From contig CAZMSO010000004.1 in NCBI GenBank assembly GCA_964568975.1, positions 1-64,000 on the forward strand: DNA of 64,000 nt. The letters are read 5' to 3'. The position numbers and the translations under genes were made by a program. How positions within the stretch are numbered: position 1 is the stretch's first letter; every line of letters starts with the position of its first letter. Origin of the DNA: CAZADA01 sp964568975. Lineage in GTDB: Bacteria; Pseudomonadota; Alphaproteobacteria; Caulobacterales; Maricaulaceae. Under the pieces are notes generated by a model. That model searched no databases. It saw only the letters and a program-made list of their open reading frames with translations, and had not been told where the DNA came from. Positions 1-8,293 of this stretch are shown here, in pieces.

Positions 1-69
1 CGGGCGTGATGCGGGCTCGGGCGTGGAGGTGCGCCACGTCTGGCCGGCGCGCCATGAAGGGGGACGGGG

Positions 70-507
70 ATGCAGACGGTGGCGACGTTAATTTCCGGCA
101 TCGCGTTGGTGCTGGCGACCTTGCAGGCTTGGGTGTCCTACCAAGCGCGCGATGATCATATTGAAGCGATTATGGCCGGCCAGCGCATGCAAGCGTGTGC
201 GGCGGCCGGACGCGACGCGGCGGCGCTGATTGCGGCGGCGCGGCCGCTGCTGCCGCCGGCGCGCCTCGGCGCGCAGGATATGCCGCGCCTTCAAGCGATT
301 ACGCCAAGCGTGCGTCAGTCGGCTTACGCCGCGCAGTATGTGTTGCCGGACGACGCCCAAGCGGTGCTCAAGGCGCTGCCGGAAGACGCAGACGCCGTGG
401 TGAAGGGCGTGTTCGCCGGCGATGACAGCGCGGCTGACGCGCTGGCGCGCTTTGAAGCGCGCAGCCAAGAACTCCAAGCGGTGTGTCGCGCGCGGATCGC
501 GGGCTAA
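70..507 (+). CDS. Hypothetical membrane-anchored protein
   Basis: A 145-residue protein that I do not recognise. Residues about 4-24 form one hydrophobic helix, so it is probably anchored in the inner membrane. The rest is Ala/Arg-rich and looks helical, with Cys residues near positions 43 and 139. The start is supported by a purine-rich stretch (GAAGGGGGACGGGG) directly before the ATG. It ends four bases before marC on the same strand, so the two are probably co-transcribed. No catalytic motif is visible and no function is proposed. Confidence 0.65.
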   Translation: MQTVATLISGIALVLATLQAWVSYQARDDHIEAIMAGQRMQACAAAGRDAAALIAAARPLLPPARLGAQDMPRLQAITPSVRQSAYAAQYVLPDDAQAVLKALPEDADAVVKGVFAGDDSAADALARFEARSQELQAVCRARIAG

Positions 508-511
508 GGCG

Positions 512-1165
512 ATGCAAGATTTGTTTGTCACAGCGTTGGTGACGTTCTTCGTCGTGATCGACCCCATTGGCGTCACGCCGATTTTCGCAGCGCTGACGGA
601 GACGGGCACGCCCGCGCACCGCCGCCTCATGGCGATTAAGTCGGTCGTGATCGCCACGGTCGTCTTGATTGCGTTCGGCTATGGCGGGGAGTGGCTGTTC
701 AGCCGCCTGCATGTGTCGCTTGATGCGTTCCGCATCGCCGGCGGGGCGTTGTTGTTTCTGTTGGCGCTGGAGATGCTGTTTGAGACGCGCACGGAACGTC
801 GCGAAAGCCGCGCTGAAGCGGTGCGCGATGGGTCGGATGCGAGCCCGGGCTATGCTGATGTCTCCGTCTTTCCCATGGCGATCCCCATGCTGGCCGGGCC
901 GGGGGCGATCGCCTCGATTATGCTGTTTATGCGCGAGCAAGACTTCGGCCTCGCCGGCCAAGGCGCGATCTGGGCGGCGTTGGGGGTGAACCTTGTGGTG
1001 GCGCTGGTGCTGTTCTTGGCGGTGGAGTCGATCATGAAGCTGATCGGCCACACGATCGCGGCGATGATCACCCGCATTCTCGGCGTCATCCTCGCAGCCC
1101 TTTCAGCGCAATTCGTGATTGACGGCGTCGTGAATGTGGTGCGCTCGATCGAGGCCGCCGCGTGA
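512..1165 (+). CDS. marC: MarC family integral membrane protein
   Basis: A 217-residue, very hydrophobic protein with about six membrane segments. It opens with a TFFVVIDPIG segment and has a PMAIPMLAGPGAI segment in the middle; both are typical of the MarC/UPF0056 family, and the length is normal. The ATG at 512 was chosen because it lies four bases after the upstream stop and begins directly at the conserved N-terminal helix; an in-frame extension upstream would overlap the previous gene. The role of MarC is not settled: early links to multiple antibiotic resistance in E. coli were not upheld. It is convergent with aat. Confidence 0.88.
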   Translation: MQDLFVTALVTFFVVIDPIGVTPIFAALTETGTPAHRRLMAIKSVVIATVVLIAFGYGGEWLFSRLHVSLDAFRIAGGALLFLLALEMLFETRTERRESRAEAVRDGSDASPGYADVSVFPMAIPMLAGPGAIASIMLFMREQDFGLAGQGAIWAALGVNLVVALVLFLAVESIMKLIGHTIAAMITRILGVILAALSAQFVIDGVVNVVRSIEAAA

Positions 1166-1175
1166 ACGCCCGCCC

Positions 1176-1847
1176 TCACGCCAAGGCGGCCAACGCCTCC
1201 TCGCCGCTGAGGGTGTGCGGGATGGCCCAAAAGTCGGCCTCCGCTCCGATCGCGGGCTTTAACCGGGCGTGATAGGCCGTGCGCGAAATCTCAATCGCGC
1301 CGAATTGGCGCAAATGATCAGTAATGAACTGGGCGTCCAGCAGTTTAAAGCCGCCGACCTTAAGCCGCGCGGCCAAATGCACCAGCGCCACCTTGGACGC
1401 GTCGCGGGCGGTGGAGAACATGCTTTCGCCGAAAAACGCCGCCCCAAGGCGCACGCCATAAAGCCCGCCGACCAGCGTCTCCGCCTCGCCTTCAACGCTC
1501 CAGGCCTCCACGGAATGAGCCTCGCCGCGGTCGTGGAGGGCGCGATAAAGCGTCTCAATGCGGTCGTTGATCCAGGTGTCCTCGCGCCCTGGCCGCGACG
1601 CAGCGCAGGCGGAGACGACGGCGCTGAACGCTGTGTCCACCCGCACCTGATACGTGTCCTGGCGCACGGTGCGACGCAAACGGCGGGGCGTGTGGAACGT
1701 CTCCAGCGGCAAGATGCCCCGCTCATCAGGGTCGAGCAGGAACACCCTCAGCGCATGGCGCGAATCCGCCATCGGGAACACGCCGCGCGCATAGCAATCC
1801 AGCAGTCTGTCCGGACCGAAACCGTCTATCGGTGACTCTCCCGACAC
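1176..1847 (-). CDS. aat: Leucyl/phenylalanyl-tRNA--protein transferase
   Basis: This enzyme transfers Leu or Phe from aminoacyl-tRNA to the N-terminus of proteins with N-terminal Arg or Lys, marking them for ClpAP/ClpS degradation. The 223-residue protein has the family opening RGVFPMAD at residues 21-28, a GGLYGV segment, FFGESMFS and LLDAQFITDHL, all diagnostic. The frame begins with GTG at 1847; an ATG two bases upstream is out of frame. The ribosome site is weak, but conserved family sequence begins about residue 13, so the start cannot be much later. It lies at the 3' end of the aroQ-accB-accC group, a common alphaproteobacterial arrangement. Confidence 0.93.
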   Translation of the reverse strand: MSGESPIDGFGPDRLLDCYARGVFPMADSRHALRVFLLDPDERGILPLETFHTPRRLRRTVRQDTYQVRVDTAFSAVVSACAASRPGREDTWINDRIETLYRALHDRGEAHSVEAWSVEGEAETLVGGLYGVRLGAAFFGESMFSTARDASKVALVHLAARLKVGGFKLLDAQFITDHLRQFGAIEISRTAYHARLKPAIGAEADFWAIPHTLSGEEALAALA

Positions 1848-1925
1848 ATCGCAACGCCGCGTGATCGTAGACCATGGCCTCGCAGCGGGCCACAGAAACT
1901 GAGCGCGTGGGCGCGGCGCTCCCGC

Positions 1926-3278
1926 TTACGCCACGTGCTCGGCCGTCTCCAGCCAGGTTTCGAGCCAGCGAATGGTGTAATCCCCGTTCTGGAAGTCCGG
2001 CTCATCCAGCAAGGCTTGGTGCAGCGGGATGGTTGTGTTGACGCCGCTCACCACCATCTCATCCAAACACCGACGCAACCGCAGCACCGCCTCTTGGCGG
2101 TTGCGGCCATGCACAATCAGTTTACCGATCAGGCTGTCATAGTAAGGCGGCACCCGATAGCCGCTGTAGACCGCGGAATCAAGCCGCACGCCCAAACCGC
2201 CGGGCGCGTGAAACTCCGTAATGGCGCCGGGGCTCGGCGCGAAGGTGCGCGGGTGTTCCGCGTTGATGCGGCACTCAATCGCCCAGCCGCTGTAGCGCAC
2301 ATCTTTCTGGGCCAAGCTGAGCGGCGCGCCGCTGGCGATGCGGATCTGCTCGCGCACGAGATCCACACCCGTGATCGCCTCCGTCACGGGATGCTCGACC
2401 TGGAGACGGGTGTTCATTTCGATGAAATAGAACTCACCGTTTTCATAAAGGAACTCGACTGTACCGACGCCGAGATATCCCAGTCGTTTCATAGCGTTGA
2501 CGACGGTCGCGCCGATCTCGTCGCGCGTTTCGGCGTTCAAGGCGGGGCTTGGCGCTTCCTCCAGAACCTTTTGGTGGCGGCGCTGCAGCGAACAATCCCG
2601 CTCGCCCAGATGAATGACGCCGCCATGGCTGTCAGCGACGACTTGGATCTCAATGTGGCGCGGTTTCTCGAGATATTTCTCAATGTAGACGGCGTCATCG
2701 CCGAACGCGGCTTTCGCTTCTGAGCGCGCGGTGGAGAGGGCTTCGGCCAAATCCTGGGGGCCGCGGGCGACCTTCATCCCGCGCCCGCCGCCGCCCGATG
2801 CGGCTTTAATGAGCACGGGAAAGCCGATTTTTTCCGCGATCGCCGCGGCGGCCTTGGCGTCGGCGACGCCGCCGTCGGAGCCGGGCACCACAGGGATGCC
2901 GGCGTCTTGGGCGGCTTGTTTGGCGGTGATCTTGTCGCCCATCAGGCGAATGTGTTCAGCAGAAGGGCCGATGAACACCAAATCATGGGCGGCCACAATC
3001 TCGGCGAACCGCGCATTCTCCGACAAAAAGCCATAACCGGGATGGACCGCCTGGGCGCCGGTGACTTCCGCGGCGGCGATGATTGCGGGCACGTTGAGAT
3101 AGCTTTCCGCGGCCGGCGGCGGGCCGATGCACACGCTCTCATCAGCGAGACGCACATGCTTGGCTTCTTTGTCAGCGGTGGAGTGCACCGCCACGGTCTG
3201 GATCCCCATTTCGCGGCAGGCGCGCAAGACCCGCAGCGCGATTTCTCCACGGTTGGCGATCAGGATCTTGTCAAACAT
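1926..3278 (-). CDS. accC: Acetyl-CoA carboxylase, biotin carboxylase subunit
   Basis: This subunit carboxylates the biotin carried by AccB using ATP and bicarbonate, the first half-reaction of malonyl-CoA formation. The 450-residue length is standard. The N-terminal Rossmann-like segment (ILIANRGEIA), the ATP-grasp glycine loop SGGGGRGMK near residues 160-170, the ERDCSLQRRHQKV segment and EMNTRLQVEHPVTE are all present, so it appears complete and active. The ATG at 3278 is preceded by GAGGTGAAGGA. It follows accB by 83 bases on the minus strand, so the two subunits should be co-expressed. Confidence 0.97.
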   Translation of the reverse strand: MFDKILIANRGEIALRVLRACREMGIQTVAVHSTADKEAKHVRLADESVCIGPPPAAESYLNVPAIIAAAEVTGAQAVHPGYGFLSENARFAEIVAAHDLVFIGPSAEHIRLMGDKITAKQAAQDAGIPVVPGSDGGVADAKAAAAIAEKIGFPVLIKAASGGGGRGMKVARGPQDLAEALSTARSEAKAAFGDDAVYIEKYLEKPRHIEIQVVADSHGGVIHLGERDCSLQRRHQKVLEEAPSPALNAETRDEIGATVVNAMKRLGYLGVGTVEFLYENGEFYFIEMNTRLQVEHPVTEAITGVDLVREQIRIASGAPLSLAQKDVRYSGWAIECRINAEHPRTFAPSPGAITEFHAPGGLGVRLDSAVYSGYRVPPYYDSLIGKLIVHGRNRQEAVLRLRRCLDEMVVSGVNTTIPLHQALLDEPDFQNGDYTIRWLETWLETAEHVA

Positions 3279-3361
3279 GGCCGTCCTTCACCTCGGGGCG
3301 GAGCGGGCGGGAAGGATGGAGGCGGCGGTCGACGGGCGCGCCAGCCCGCCGGCGCGGCGCG

Positions 3362-3898
3362 TCAGCCCAAAATGACCAGCGCTTCGCCGTACTCCACCGG
3401 TTGTGAATCCGACACCAGGATTTCCAGCACTTTGCCGGCTTTGGGGGCCTGGATCGGGTTGAAGGTTTTCATGGCTTCGATCAGCAACAGCGTCGCGCCC
3501 GCTGAGACCGTGTCGCCCGGCTTTACAAAGGCGGCTTTTCCCGGCTCTGGCGAGAGATAAGCCGTCCCGACCATGGGCGAAGTGACGGCGCCGGGATGGG
3601 CTTTGGCGTCAGCGGCGTCGGCGCGCGCGGGCGTCTCCACCGCTGGGGCGGCGCTGGCGGCGCTGGCGGCGGTCGCTGGCGGCGGGGCCGCCGACGCCGG
3701 GGCCGTGACAATGGACGGCTCTGGCGCGCGCGCGACGCGCACCCGCAAATCGCCGCGTTCGACCTCGATCTCAGTCAAGCCCGTGTCTGTGATGATCGTC
3801 GCCAATTCACGCACGATTTGCGTGTCCACGGGGGCGGGCGCGTCGGAGGCGGCGCGCGATTTTACCGATTGACCAGCCAGTTCGGAGGCTTTCGCCAT
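3362..3898 (-). CDS. accB: Acetyl-CoA carboxylase, biotin carboxyl carrier protein
   Basis: This is the carrier protein of acetyl-CoA carboxylase. The 178 residues consist of an N-terminal helical part, a long Ala/Pro linker (about 60-100) and a C-terminal biotinyl domain. The biotin attachment site is EAMKTFNPI with Lys about 144; the residues after the Lys differ from the common MKxMN form. The ATG at 3898 shares one base with the aroQ stop (TAATG) and has AAGGAG upstream, which decides the start over longer in-frame possibilities. It is translationally coupled to aroQ and followed by accC. Confidence 0.95.
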   Translation of the reverse strand: MAKASELAGQSVKSRAASDAPAPVDTQIVRELATIITDTGLTEIEVERGDLRVRVARAPEPSIVTAPASAAPPPATAASAASAAPAVETPARADAADAKAHPGAVTSPMVGTAYLSPEPGKAAFVKPGDTVSAGATLLLIEAMKTFNPIQAPKAGKVLEILVSDSQPVEYGEALVILG

Positions 3899-4362
3899 TA
3901 CACGCTCCTTGTCGCGGCGAGCGGACGGGTCGCGAGCCGGCACGCGGCGTCGACGCCAAAAACATAGCTCCATAATCCTAAGCCGCTTATGACCCCGTCG
4001 GCGGCGAGGCTGACATAGGAGACGGCGCGAAAACGCTCTCGGGCGACGGGATTTGACAGATGCACCTCTATGAGCGGCGCGTCCAGCATTTTCAAGGCGT
4101 CGTGCAGCGCAATCGACGTATGTCCATAGGCTGCGGGGTTGATTACCACCGCCGCGGCGGCGTCGAGAGCCTCATGCACCTGGGCGATGAGCTCGGCTTC
4201 GCTGTCTGTTTGGCGAAAATCTGTGTCAAAGCCATAGCCGCTGGCGCGCTCCACGCACGCGGCGCGGATGTCGGCGAGGGTGTGGGCCCCGTAAATCGCG
4301 GGCTCACGCCGCCCAAGTTGCGCGAGATTGGGGCCGTTGAGGATGAAGATCGGTTTCGCCAT
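3898..4362 (-). CDS. aroQ: 3-dehydroquinate dehydratase, type II
   Basis: This enzyme converts 3-dehydroquinate to 3-dehydroshikimate in the chorismate pathway. The protein of about 154 residues has the type II signature ILNGPNLAQLGRREPAIYG (active-site Arg and Tyr), the NPAAYGHTS segment with the catalytic His, and EVHLSNP. ATG 4362 gives the usual N-terminus; an in-frame GTG at 4368, with AGGA closer to it, would add two residues and is equally possible. The stop overlaps the accB start by one base. The aroQ-accB-accC order is common in Alphaproteobacteria. Confidence 0.95.
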   Translation of the reverse strand: MAKPIFILNGPNLAQLGRREPAIYGAHTLADIRAACVERASGYGFDTDFRQTDSEAELIAQVHEALDAAAAVVINPAAYGHTSIALHDALKMLDAPLIEVHLSNPVARERFRAVSYVSLAADGVISGLGLWSYVFGVDAACRLATRPLAATRSV

Positions 4363-4499
4363 AGACACGTCGTCCTACACACGCCACCTTCTAGAGACGC
4401 CGCCGCGGCGTCACAAGCGCTGCGGCCGCACGCCGCGCGCGCTCCGTGATCGCAACGCCGCGCGGCGCTGTCCGAACCCGAGAACGCGGCGAGGATCGT

Positions 4500-4712
4500 A
4501 TGAGCGAACCGATGACGATAACCCTCAATGGCGACGCCCATGAGGTGCCGACCGGCGTGACGGTGGCGGAGCTGCTGAAGCGGTTGGACGTGCCCGCCCG
4601 CGGGGTGGCGGTCGAGCGCAACCACGCCATCGCGCCGAAGTCGGCGTATGAGACGATGACGCTGCAAGCCGGCGACCATATCGAGATCGTCACCTTTGTC
4701 GGCGGCGGATGA
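4500..4712 (+). CDS. thiS: Sulfur carrier protein ThiS
   Basis: This is the small ubiquitin-like carrier that delivers sulfur for the thiazole ring of thiamine. The 70 residues end in FVGGG, supplying the C-terminal Gly-Gly that is adenylated and thiocarboxylated. The segments VTVAELL and GVAVERNHAI are typical. The ATG at 4500 has GGCGAGG a few bases upstream; the longer in-frame GTG start lacks support. thiG follows on the same strand after 237 bases. I see no TPP-riboswitch signature in the 120 bases upstream, so the cluster is not obviously riboswitch-controlled here. Confidence 0.95.
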   Translation: MSEPMTITLNGDAHEVPTGVTVAELLKRLDVPARGVAVERNHAIAPKSAYETMTLQAGDHIEIVTFVGGG

Positions 4713-4957
4713 CGGCGATGGCGGAGCTGCGCGCGACTTGCGACTGCTGTGGCGGTGATCGTTCAACCGGCGCCGCGAAGCGCATGTTCTGGGGCGATTG
4801 CGTGACGCCGCGCACGGGCGCGCAGCGCTTAGGGAGCGTGCGTCCCAATGGCGGGGGCGCTGTGCGCCATCGGCGGCTGCGCCCGGTTGACGCGCTCGCT
4901 CGTTTCCCGGCGTCGACCGCCCGAGCGCCCAAATCGGAGGTTTTCCGCCATGTCTGA
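4709..4957 (+). CDS. Possible small protein between thiS and thiG
   Basis: This is an open frame of 82 codons that exactly fills the thiS-thiG gap. Its ATG overlaps the thiS stop (ATGA) and its stop lies eight bases inside thiG. The predicted product starts with a Cys cluster (TCDCC, residues 11-15, and another Cys near 30) and then becomes Arg/Pro-rich, which often marks spurious GC-rich frames. Codon third positions are GC-rich as in real genes nearby. No family is recognised. It could be a coupled small gene, a degraded gene, or chance; I lean slightly to chance. Confidence 0.3.
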   Translation: MTAMAELRATCDCCGGDRSTGAAKRMFWGDCVTPRTGAQRLGSVRPNGGGAVRHRRLRPVDALARFPASTARAPKSEVFRHV

Positions 4958-5771
4958 CCTTGCTGTCTCCCCAGCGCCTGCCGCGACAGACGCGCTCGGC
5001 GCGCCCGATCCGCTGATCATTGCGGGGCGGACATTTCATTCGCGGTTGATCATCGGCACGGGCAAGTATGCGAGCTACGCCCAAAACGCCGCCGCGCTCG
5101 CGGCCTCTGGCGCGGAGATTGTGACGGTGGCGGTGCGGCGCGTGAATGTGGCTGATCCGGGCAAGGAGCGCTTGGTGGACCATATTGATCCGCGCGCGGT
5201 GACCTATTTGCCCAACACTGCGGGCTGTTTCACGGGCGAAGACGCGGTGCGCACGCTGCGTCTGGCGCGGGAGGCCGGCGGCTGGGAGTTGGTGAAGCTC
5301 GAAGTCCTCTCTGACCCCAAGCACTTGTATCCCGATATGACGGAGACCCTGCGGGCGGCGGAATTGCTGCGCGCCGATGGGTTTGAGGTGATGGTCTATT
5401 GCTCGGACGATCCGGTGTTCGCTAAGCGCCTTGAGGAGCTGGGCTGCTGCGCGATTATGCCGTTGGGCGCGCCGATCGGATCCGGGCTTGGCGTTCAAAA
5501 CCCCGTCAACATCCGCTTGATTGTCGAGCAGGCGAACGTGCCGGTGATTGTGGACGCGGGCGTGGGCACGGCGTCGGACGCCGCCGTGGCGATGGAGTTG
5601 GGGTGCGACGGCGTTCTCATGAACACCGCCATCGCGGAAGCGAAGGACCCCATCCGCATGGCCCGCGCCATGAAGCACGCCGTGATCGCGGGGCGCGAGG
5701 CGTATGTGGCGGGGCGCATGGCGAAAAAGCGCTACGCCGATCCCTCCAGCCCGCTTGCGGGCTTAATCTAG
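4950..5771 (+). CDS. thiG: Thiazole synthase
   Basis: ThiG forms the thiazole phosphate of thiamine from deoxyxylulose 5-phosphate, a glycine-derived imine and ThiS thiocarboxylate. The 273-residue TIM-barrel protein shows SRLIIGTGKY, the Schiff-base Lys segment LVKLEVLSD, MPLGAPIGSGLG and DAGVGTASDAA, all conserved. The ATG at 4950 has CGGAGG upstream (AAATCGGAGGTTTTCCGCC), which decides against the longer frame that starts about 34 codons earlier. Its stop codon overlaps the stop of the convergent DsbA-like gene within a shared CTAG, leaving no room for a terminator between them. Confidence 0.96.
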   Translation: MSDLAVSPAPAATDALGAPDPLIIAGRTFHSRLIIGTGKYASYAQNAAALAASGAEIVTVAVRRVNVADPGKERLVDHIDPRAVTYLPNTAGCFTGEDAVRTLRLAREAGGWELVKLEVLSDPKHLYPDMTETLRAAELLRADGFEVMVYCSDDPVFAKRLEELGCCAIMPLGAPIGSGLGVQNPVNIRLIVEQANVPVIVDAGVGTASDAAVAMELGCDGVLMNTAIAEAKDPIRMARAMKHAVIAGREAYVAGRMAKKRYADPSSPLAGLI

Positions 5772-6565
5772 CGTTCGCTCGCTGGTCCGTTTGCGAGGGC
5801 TCGATCAATCAGCGCCGTCAAGCGCGGCAAGTCTGCACCCATCACCACCTCGTCATTGATGACGAAAGTGGGCGTGGCGGCGCGGCCGCCGCTGATCGTC
5901 TGCAACAGCTCCACCGCGTCATCCAGCTGGGCGGTGGTGTCGGGCGCTGAGCGCTTCGCTTCGATTTTGCGCAGATTGACGCCGACCTCGCGCAACACGG
6001 CGGCGGCGGCTTGGGCGTCGAGACGTTGTCCTGATTCCAAAAGCGCAAAGTGGGCGTCGAGATACGTGTCCGTCGCCTTCGACGCGATGGCCCAACGGGC
6101 CGCCTCTCGCGAACCCTCGCCAAGAACAGGGGATTCCTTAAACACCACCCGCACTTGGCCGTCATAGGAGTCCACTAAGTCACGCACAAACGGCGCGCTG
6201 GCGCGGCAATATCCGCAATTGTAATCAAAAAACTCCACCACAGTTACAGGCGCGTCTCGTGGTCCGATAGTGAAATCCCGCGGGTCGTCATAGAGCGCTG
6301 CAGCCTGCTCTCTCACTTGTACTTGCGCTTCCGCCAGTTGATCTGCTTCGTGACGGCGCTGTAGCTCCAGGATCGCTTCTTCAATCACTTCAGGGTTTTC
6401 GAGCAAATACTCTCGGATGATGACGCCGATCTCCTCACGCGCGCCGTCGGGCAAGACAGAGGCCGCGGCGTCCTGGGCGGCGGCGGCGCCCACAGTCATC
6501 ACAGCAGCGGCCAGCGCCGCCACAGCAGCGAGGAGGGGGCCCAGGGCGAACACGCGCATCGACAT
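5768..6565 (-). CDS. DsbA-family thiol:disulfide oxidoreductase
   Basis: A 265-residue exported thioredoxin-fold protein that probably makes or shuffles disulfides in the periplasm. Residues 1-30 form a signal peptide ending in AAAAQD. A helical N-terminal extension (about 45-90) precedes the thioredoxin domain, whose active site is FFDYNCGYC with Cys 117 and 120; the cis-Pro loop (AATPTFVIND) follows. This layout matches the DsbA/Com1-like group rather than classical E. coli DsbA. It is transcribed away from the M48 protease gene and is convergent with thiG. The natural substrates cannot be deduced. Confidence 0.9.
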   Translation of the reverse strand: MSMRVFALGPLLAAVAALAAAVMTVGAAAAQDAAASVLPDGAREEIGVIIREYLLENPEVIEEAILELQRRHEADQLAEAQVQVREQAAALYDDPRDFTIGPRDAPVTVVEFFDYNCGYCRASAPFVRDLVDSYDGQVRVVFKESPVLGEGSREAARWAIASKATDTYLDAHFALLESGQRLDAQAAAAVLREVGVNLRKIEAKRSAPDTTAQLDDAVELLQTISGGRAATPTFVINDEVVMGADLPRLTALIDRALANGPASER

Positions 6566-6673
6566 AACAGCTCCACAACGGCGATCTCGGTCGCGTGTCA
6601 GTACCGCACCCGTCCGGCGTGTCCAGTCACCCTGGCGTGAAAGGGACCGTGAGCAGGCCGCGCGCGCGCCGGA

Positions 6674-8047
6674 TCACCGACGCCGGCCCTGCGCCTCCTG
6701 GAGTTCGAGGCGCACAACATTCAGGATGTCGGCGGTGCGCAGCCATTCCGGCGACCCGCGTTCAAGATCCGGCCGCGCGCTGCTCGCGAAGGAGGCGGCG
6801 CGGCGCAAATCTCCAATCGCGAAGAAGCGTTCCGCGCTGGCGTAACGCGCCAGCGCCGTCTCGCCCAACGCGTCATGGGCGCGCGATCTCTGATACCAGG
6901 CGTAAGAATTGTAAGGCTCTAAGGAAAGCGCGGTCGTGAGATGGTCCATGGCGCGCTGGGTGGTCTCCAAAGAATTCTGATCCAACAGCGCTTTCGCGAG
7001 GCCGGTGTGCAAGAGGGCGGCGTCAGGTTTCAGGGCGACGGCCCGTTCATAGGGGCCGATCGCAGCGGCGGGGCGTCCGTTTTCTTGCAGAATTTGGCCT
7101 TTGAGTTCATGGAAGTAGGGGTTGTCGGCGTCGCGCGCGATCAGCTCATCCATCAGTGCGACGGCGGCGTCGACCTCGCCGAGGCGGTGGTGGGCCACCG
7201 CGCGCGCGTAAAGCGCGGGGTCGGAGGTGTTGGTCTCCGGAAAGCGGCGGAACACCACATCCGTTTGGTCGAAAAACCCGTGGAGCTTTGCTTGGGCCAT
7301 TTCGAGCATGCGCACATGTTCCGGCGTGTCCACGGCGTCGCGCGAGGGTTGAGTGGCCAGCTGCGCGCGCAAATACTCCACCCGGTCCGATGACAGCGGA
7401 TGGGTGCGGAAATACGGATCCAAGCGCTGCAGGCGCGCTAGGCTTGGGCTCGCGAACACTTCTTGGTCGCGAAAGCGATCAAAGAACGTCACCAAACCTT
7501 GGGCGGATTGGTTGGTTTGGGTGAGGTAGCGCAAGCCCGCTTGGTCGGCGGCGCTCTCAAATTGGCGAAACTGATTGAGCTGCTCGATTGCGGCGAATTG
7601 CTGAGACGACGCGAGCAAACCGACGGCGGCGCCGCCTTCGCCCGCCGCCGCCGCCAAAATGCCCGCCGCCAGCGTCGCCAGCATCGGGCCCAGGCTTGAG
7701 CGTGTGGCCGCGATCCCGCGGCGCACCGCGTGGGAGCCGGCCATGTGGCCCGTTTCGTGGGCGATCACGCCAATGAGCTCATTCGGGGTGTCGGCGGCGG
7801 TGATGATCCCCGCATGCAAAAACATGCGCTGCCCCGGGATCACAAAGGCGTTCATACTGGCGTCGCCGACGAGATAAATCTCAATCGTCGCCGGATCGAG
7901 ACCCGCGGCCTTGAAGATCGGCGTGGAATAGGACCACGCCATCTCCTCAATCTCCACATCGCGGATGAGACCTTGGCCATGGGCGGCGAATGTCGGCGCA
8001 ACGAGCGTCGCAACCGCAGCGAGGATGAGGGCGCGGATCCAGGTCAT
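6674..8047 (-). CDS. M48 family metalloprotease with TPR repeats (BepA-like)
   Basis: A 457-residue periplasmic zinc protease. It has a signal peptide (residues about 1-25), a peptidase M48 domain with HETGH at 97-101 and the third ligand in ESAADQAG, and a C-terminal region of tetratricopeptide-like helices. This is the layout of BepA/YfgC, which handles misassembled outer-membrane beta-barrel proteins. The ATG at 8047 is supported by GAAGGA eight bases upstream and by the signal peptide; a longer frame to 8233 would bury it. It lies downstream of rne on the same strand, with a 246-base gap that could hold its own promoter. Confidence 0.92.
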   Translation of the reverse strand: MTWIRALILAAVATLVAPTFAAHGQGLIRDVEIEEMAWSYSTPIFKAAGLDPATIEIYLVGDASMNAFVIPGQRMFLHAGIITAADTPNELIGVIAHETGHMAGSHAVRRGIAATRSSLGPMLATLAAGILAAAAGEGGAAVGLLASSQQFAAIEQLNQFRQFESAADQAGLRYLTQTNQSAQGLVTFFDRFRDQEVFASPSLARLQRLDPYFRTHPLSSDRVEYLRAQLATQPSRDAVDTPEHVRMLEMAQAKLHGFFDQTDVVFRRFPETNTSDPALYARAVAHHRLGEVDAAVALMDELIARDADNPYFHELKGQILQENGRPAAAIGPYERAVALKPDAALLHTGLAKALLDQNSLETTQRAMDHLTTALSLEPYNSYAWYQRSRAHDALGETALARYASAERFFAIGDLRRAASFASSARPDLERGSPEWLRTADILNVVRLELQEAQGRRR

Positions 8048-8260
8048 TATGTGTCCTTCGTGCACCACACCAGTATGGGTGTTCGCCTGCGCGTCGTCGA
8101 GGGCGCGCTCACAGGCGCCCCCCGCCAGGGCCGGTGCGCCCGTCGCCTGAGTGATCGCGCCTGACCCAGTTTTACGCGCGGCCGGGCGCAATCCGTCGCG
8201 CGCCCGGCGCGGCGACGCCGGGGCTGATCCCACGCCGTTCGCCCCTCAGCCGCCAGCGCC

Positions 8261-8290
8261 GCGTCGTCGCGTGACGCGTCGTCGCGTGAC
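8261..8290. repeat. Two direct copies of a 15-bp unit after rne
   Basis: GCGTCGTCGCGTGAC occurs twice in tandem just past the rne stop codon on the minus strand. The copies contain TGACGCGTCA-type self-complementary sequence, so the transcript end could fold. Confidence 0.7.
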
Positions 8291-8293
8291 GCG

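Noticed and set aside
1..69. Possible 3' end of an upstream gene
   Set aside because: All three frames are short and ambiguous at the edge, and no motif allows a choice.
4380..4500. TPP riboswitch before thiS
   Set aside because: I looked for the CUGAGA and ACCUGA-type conserved blocks; neither is present.
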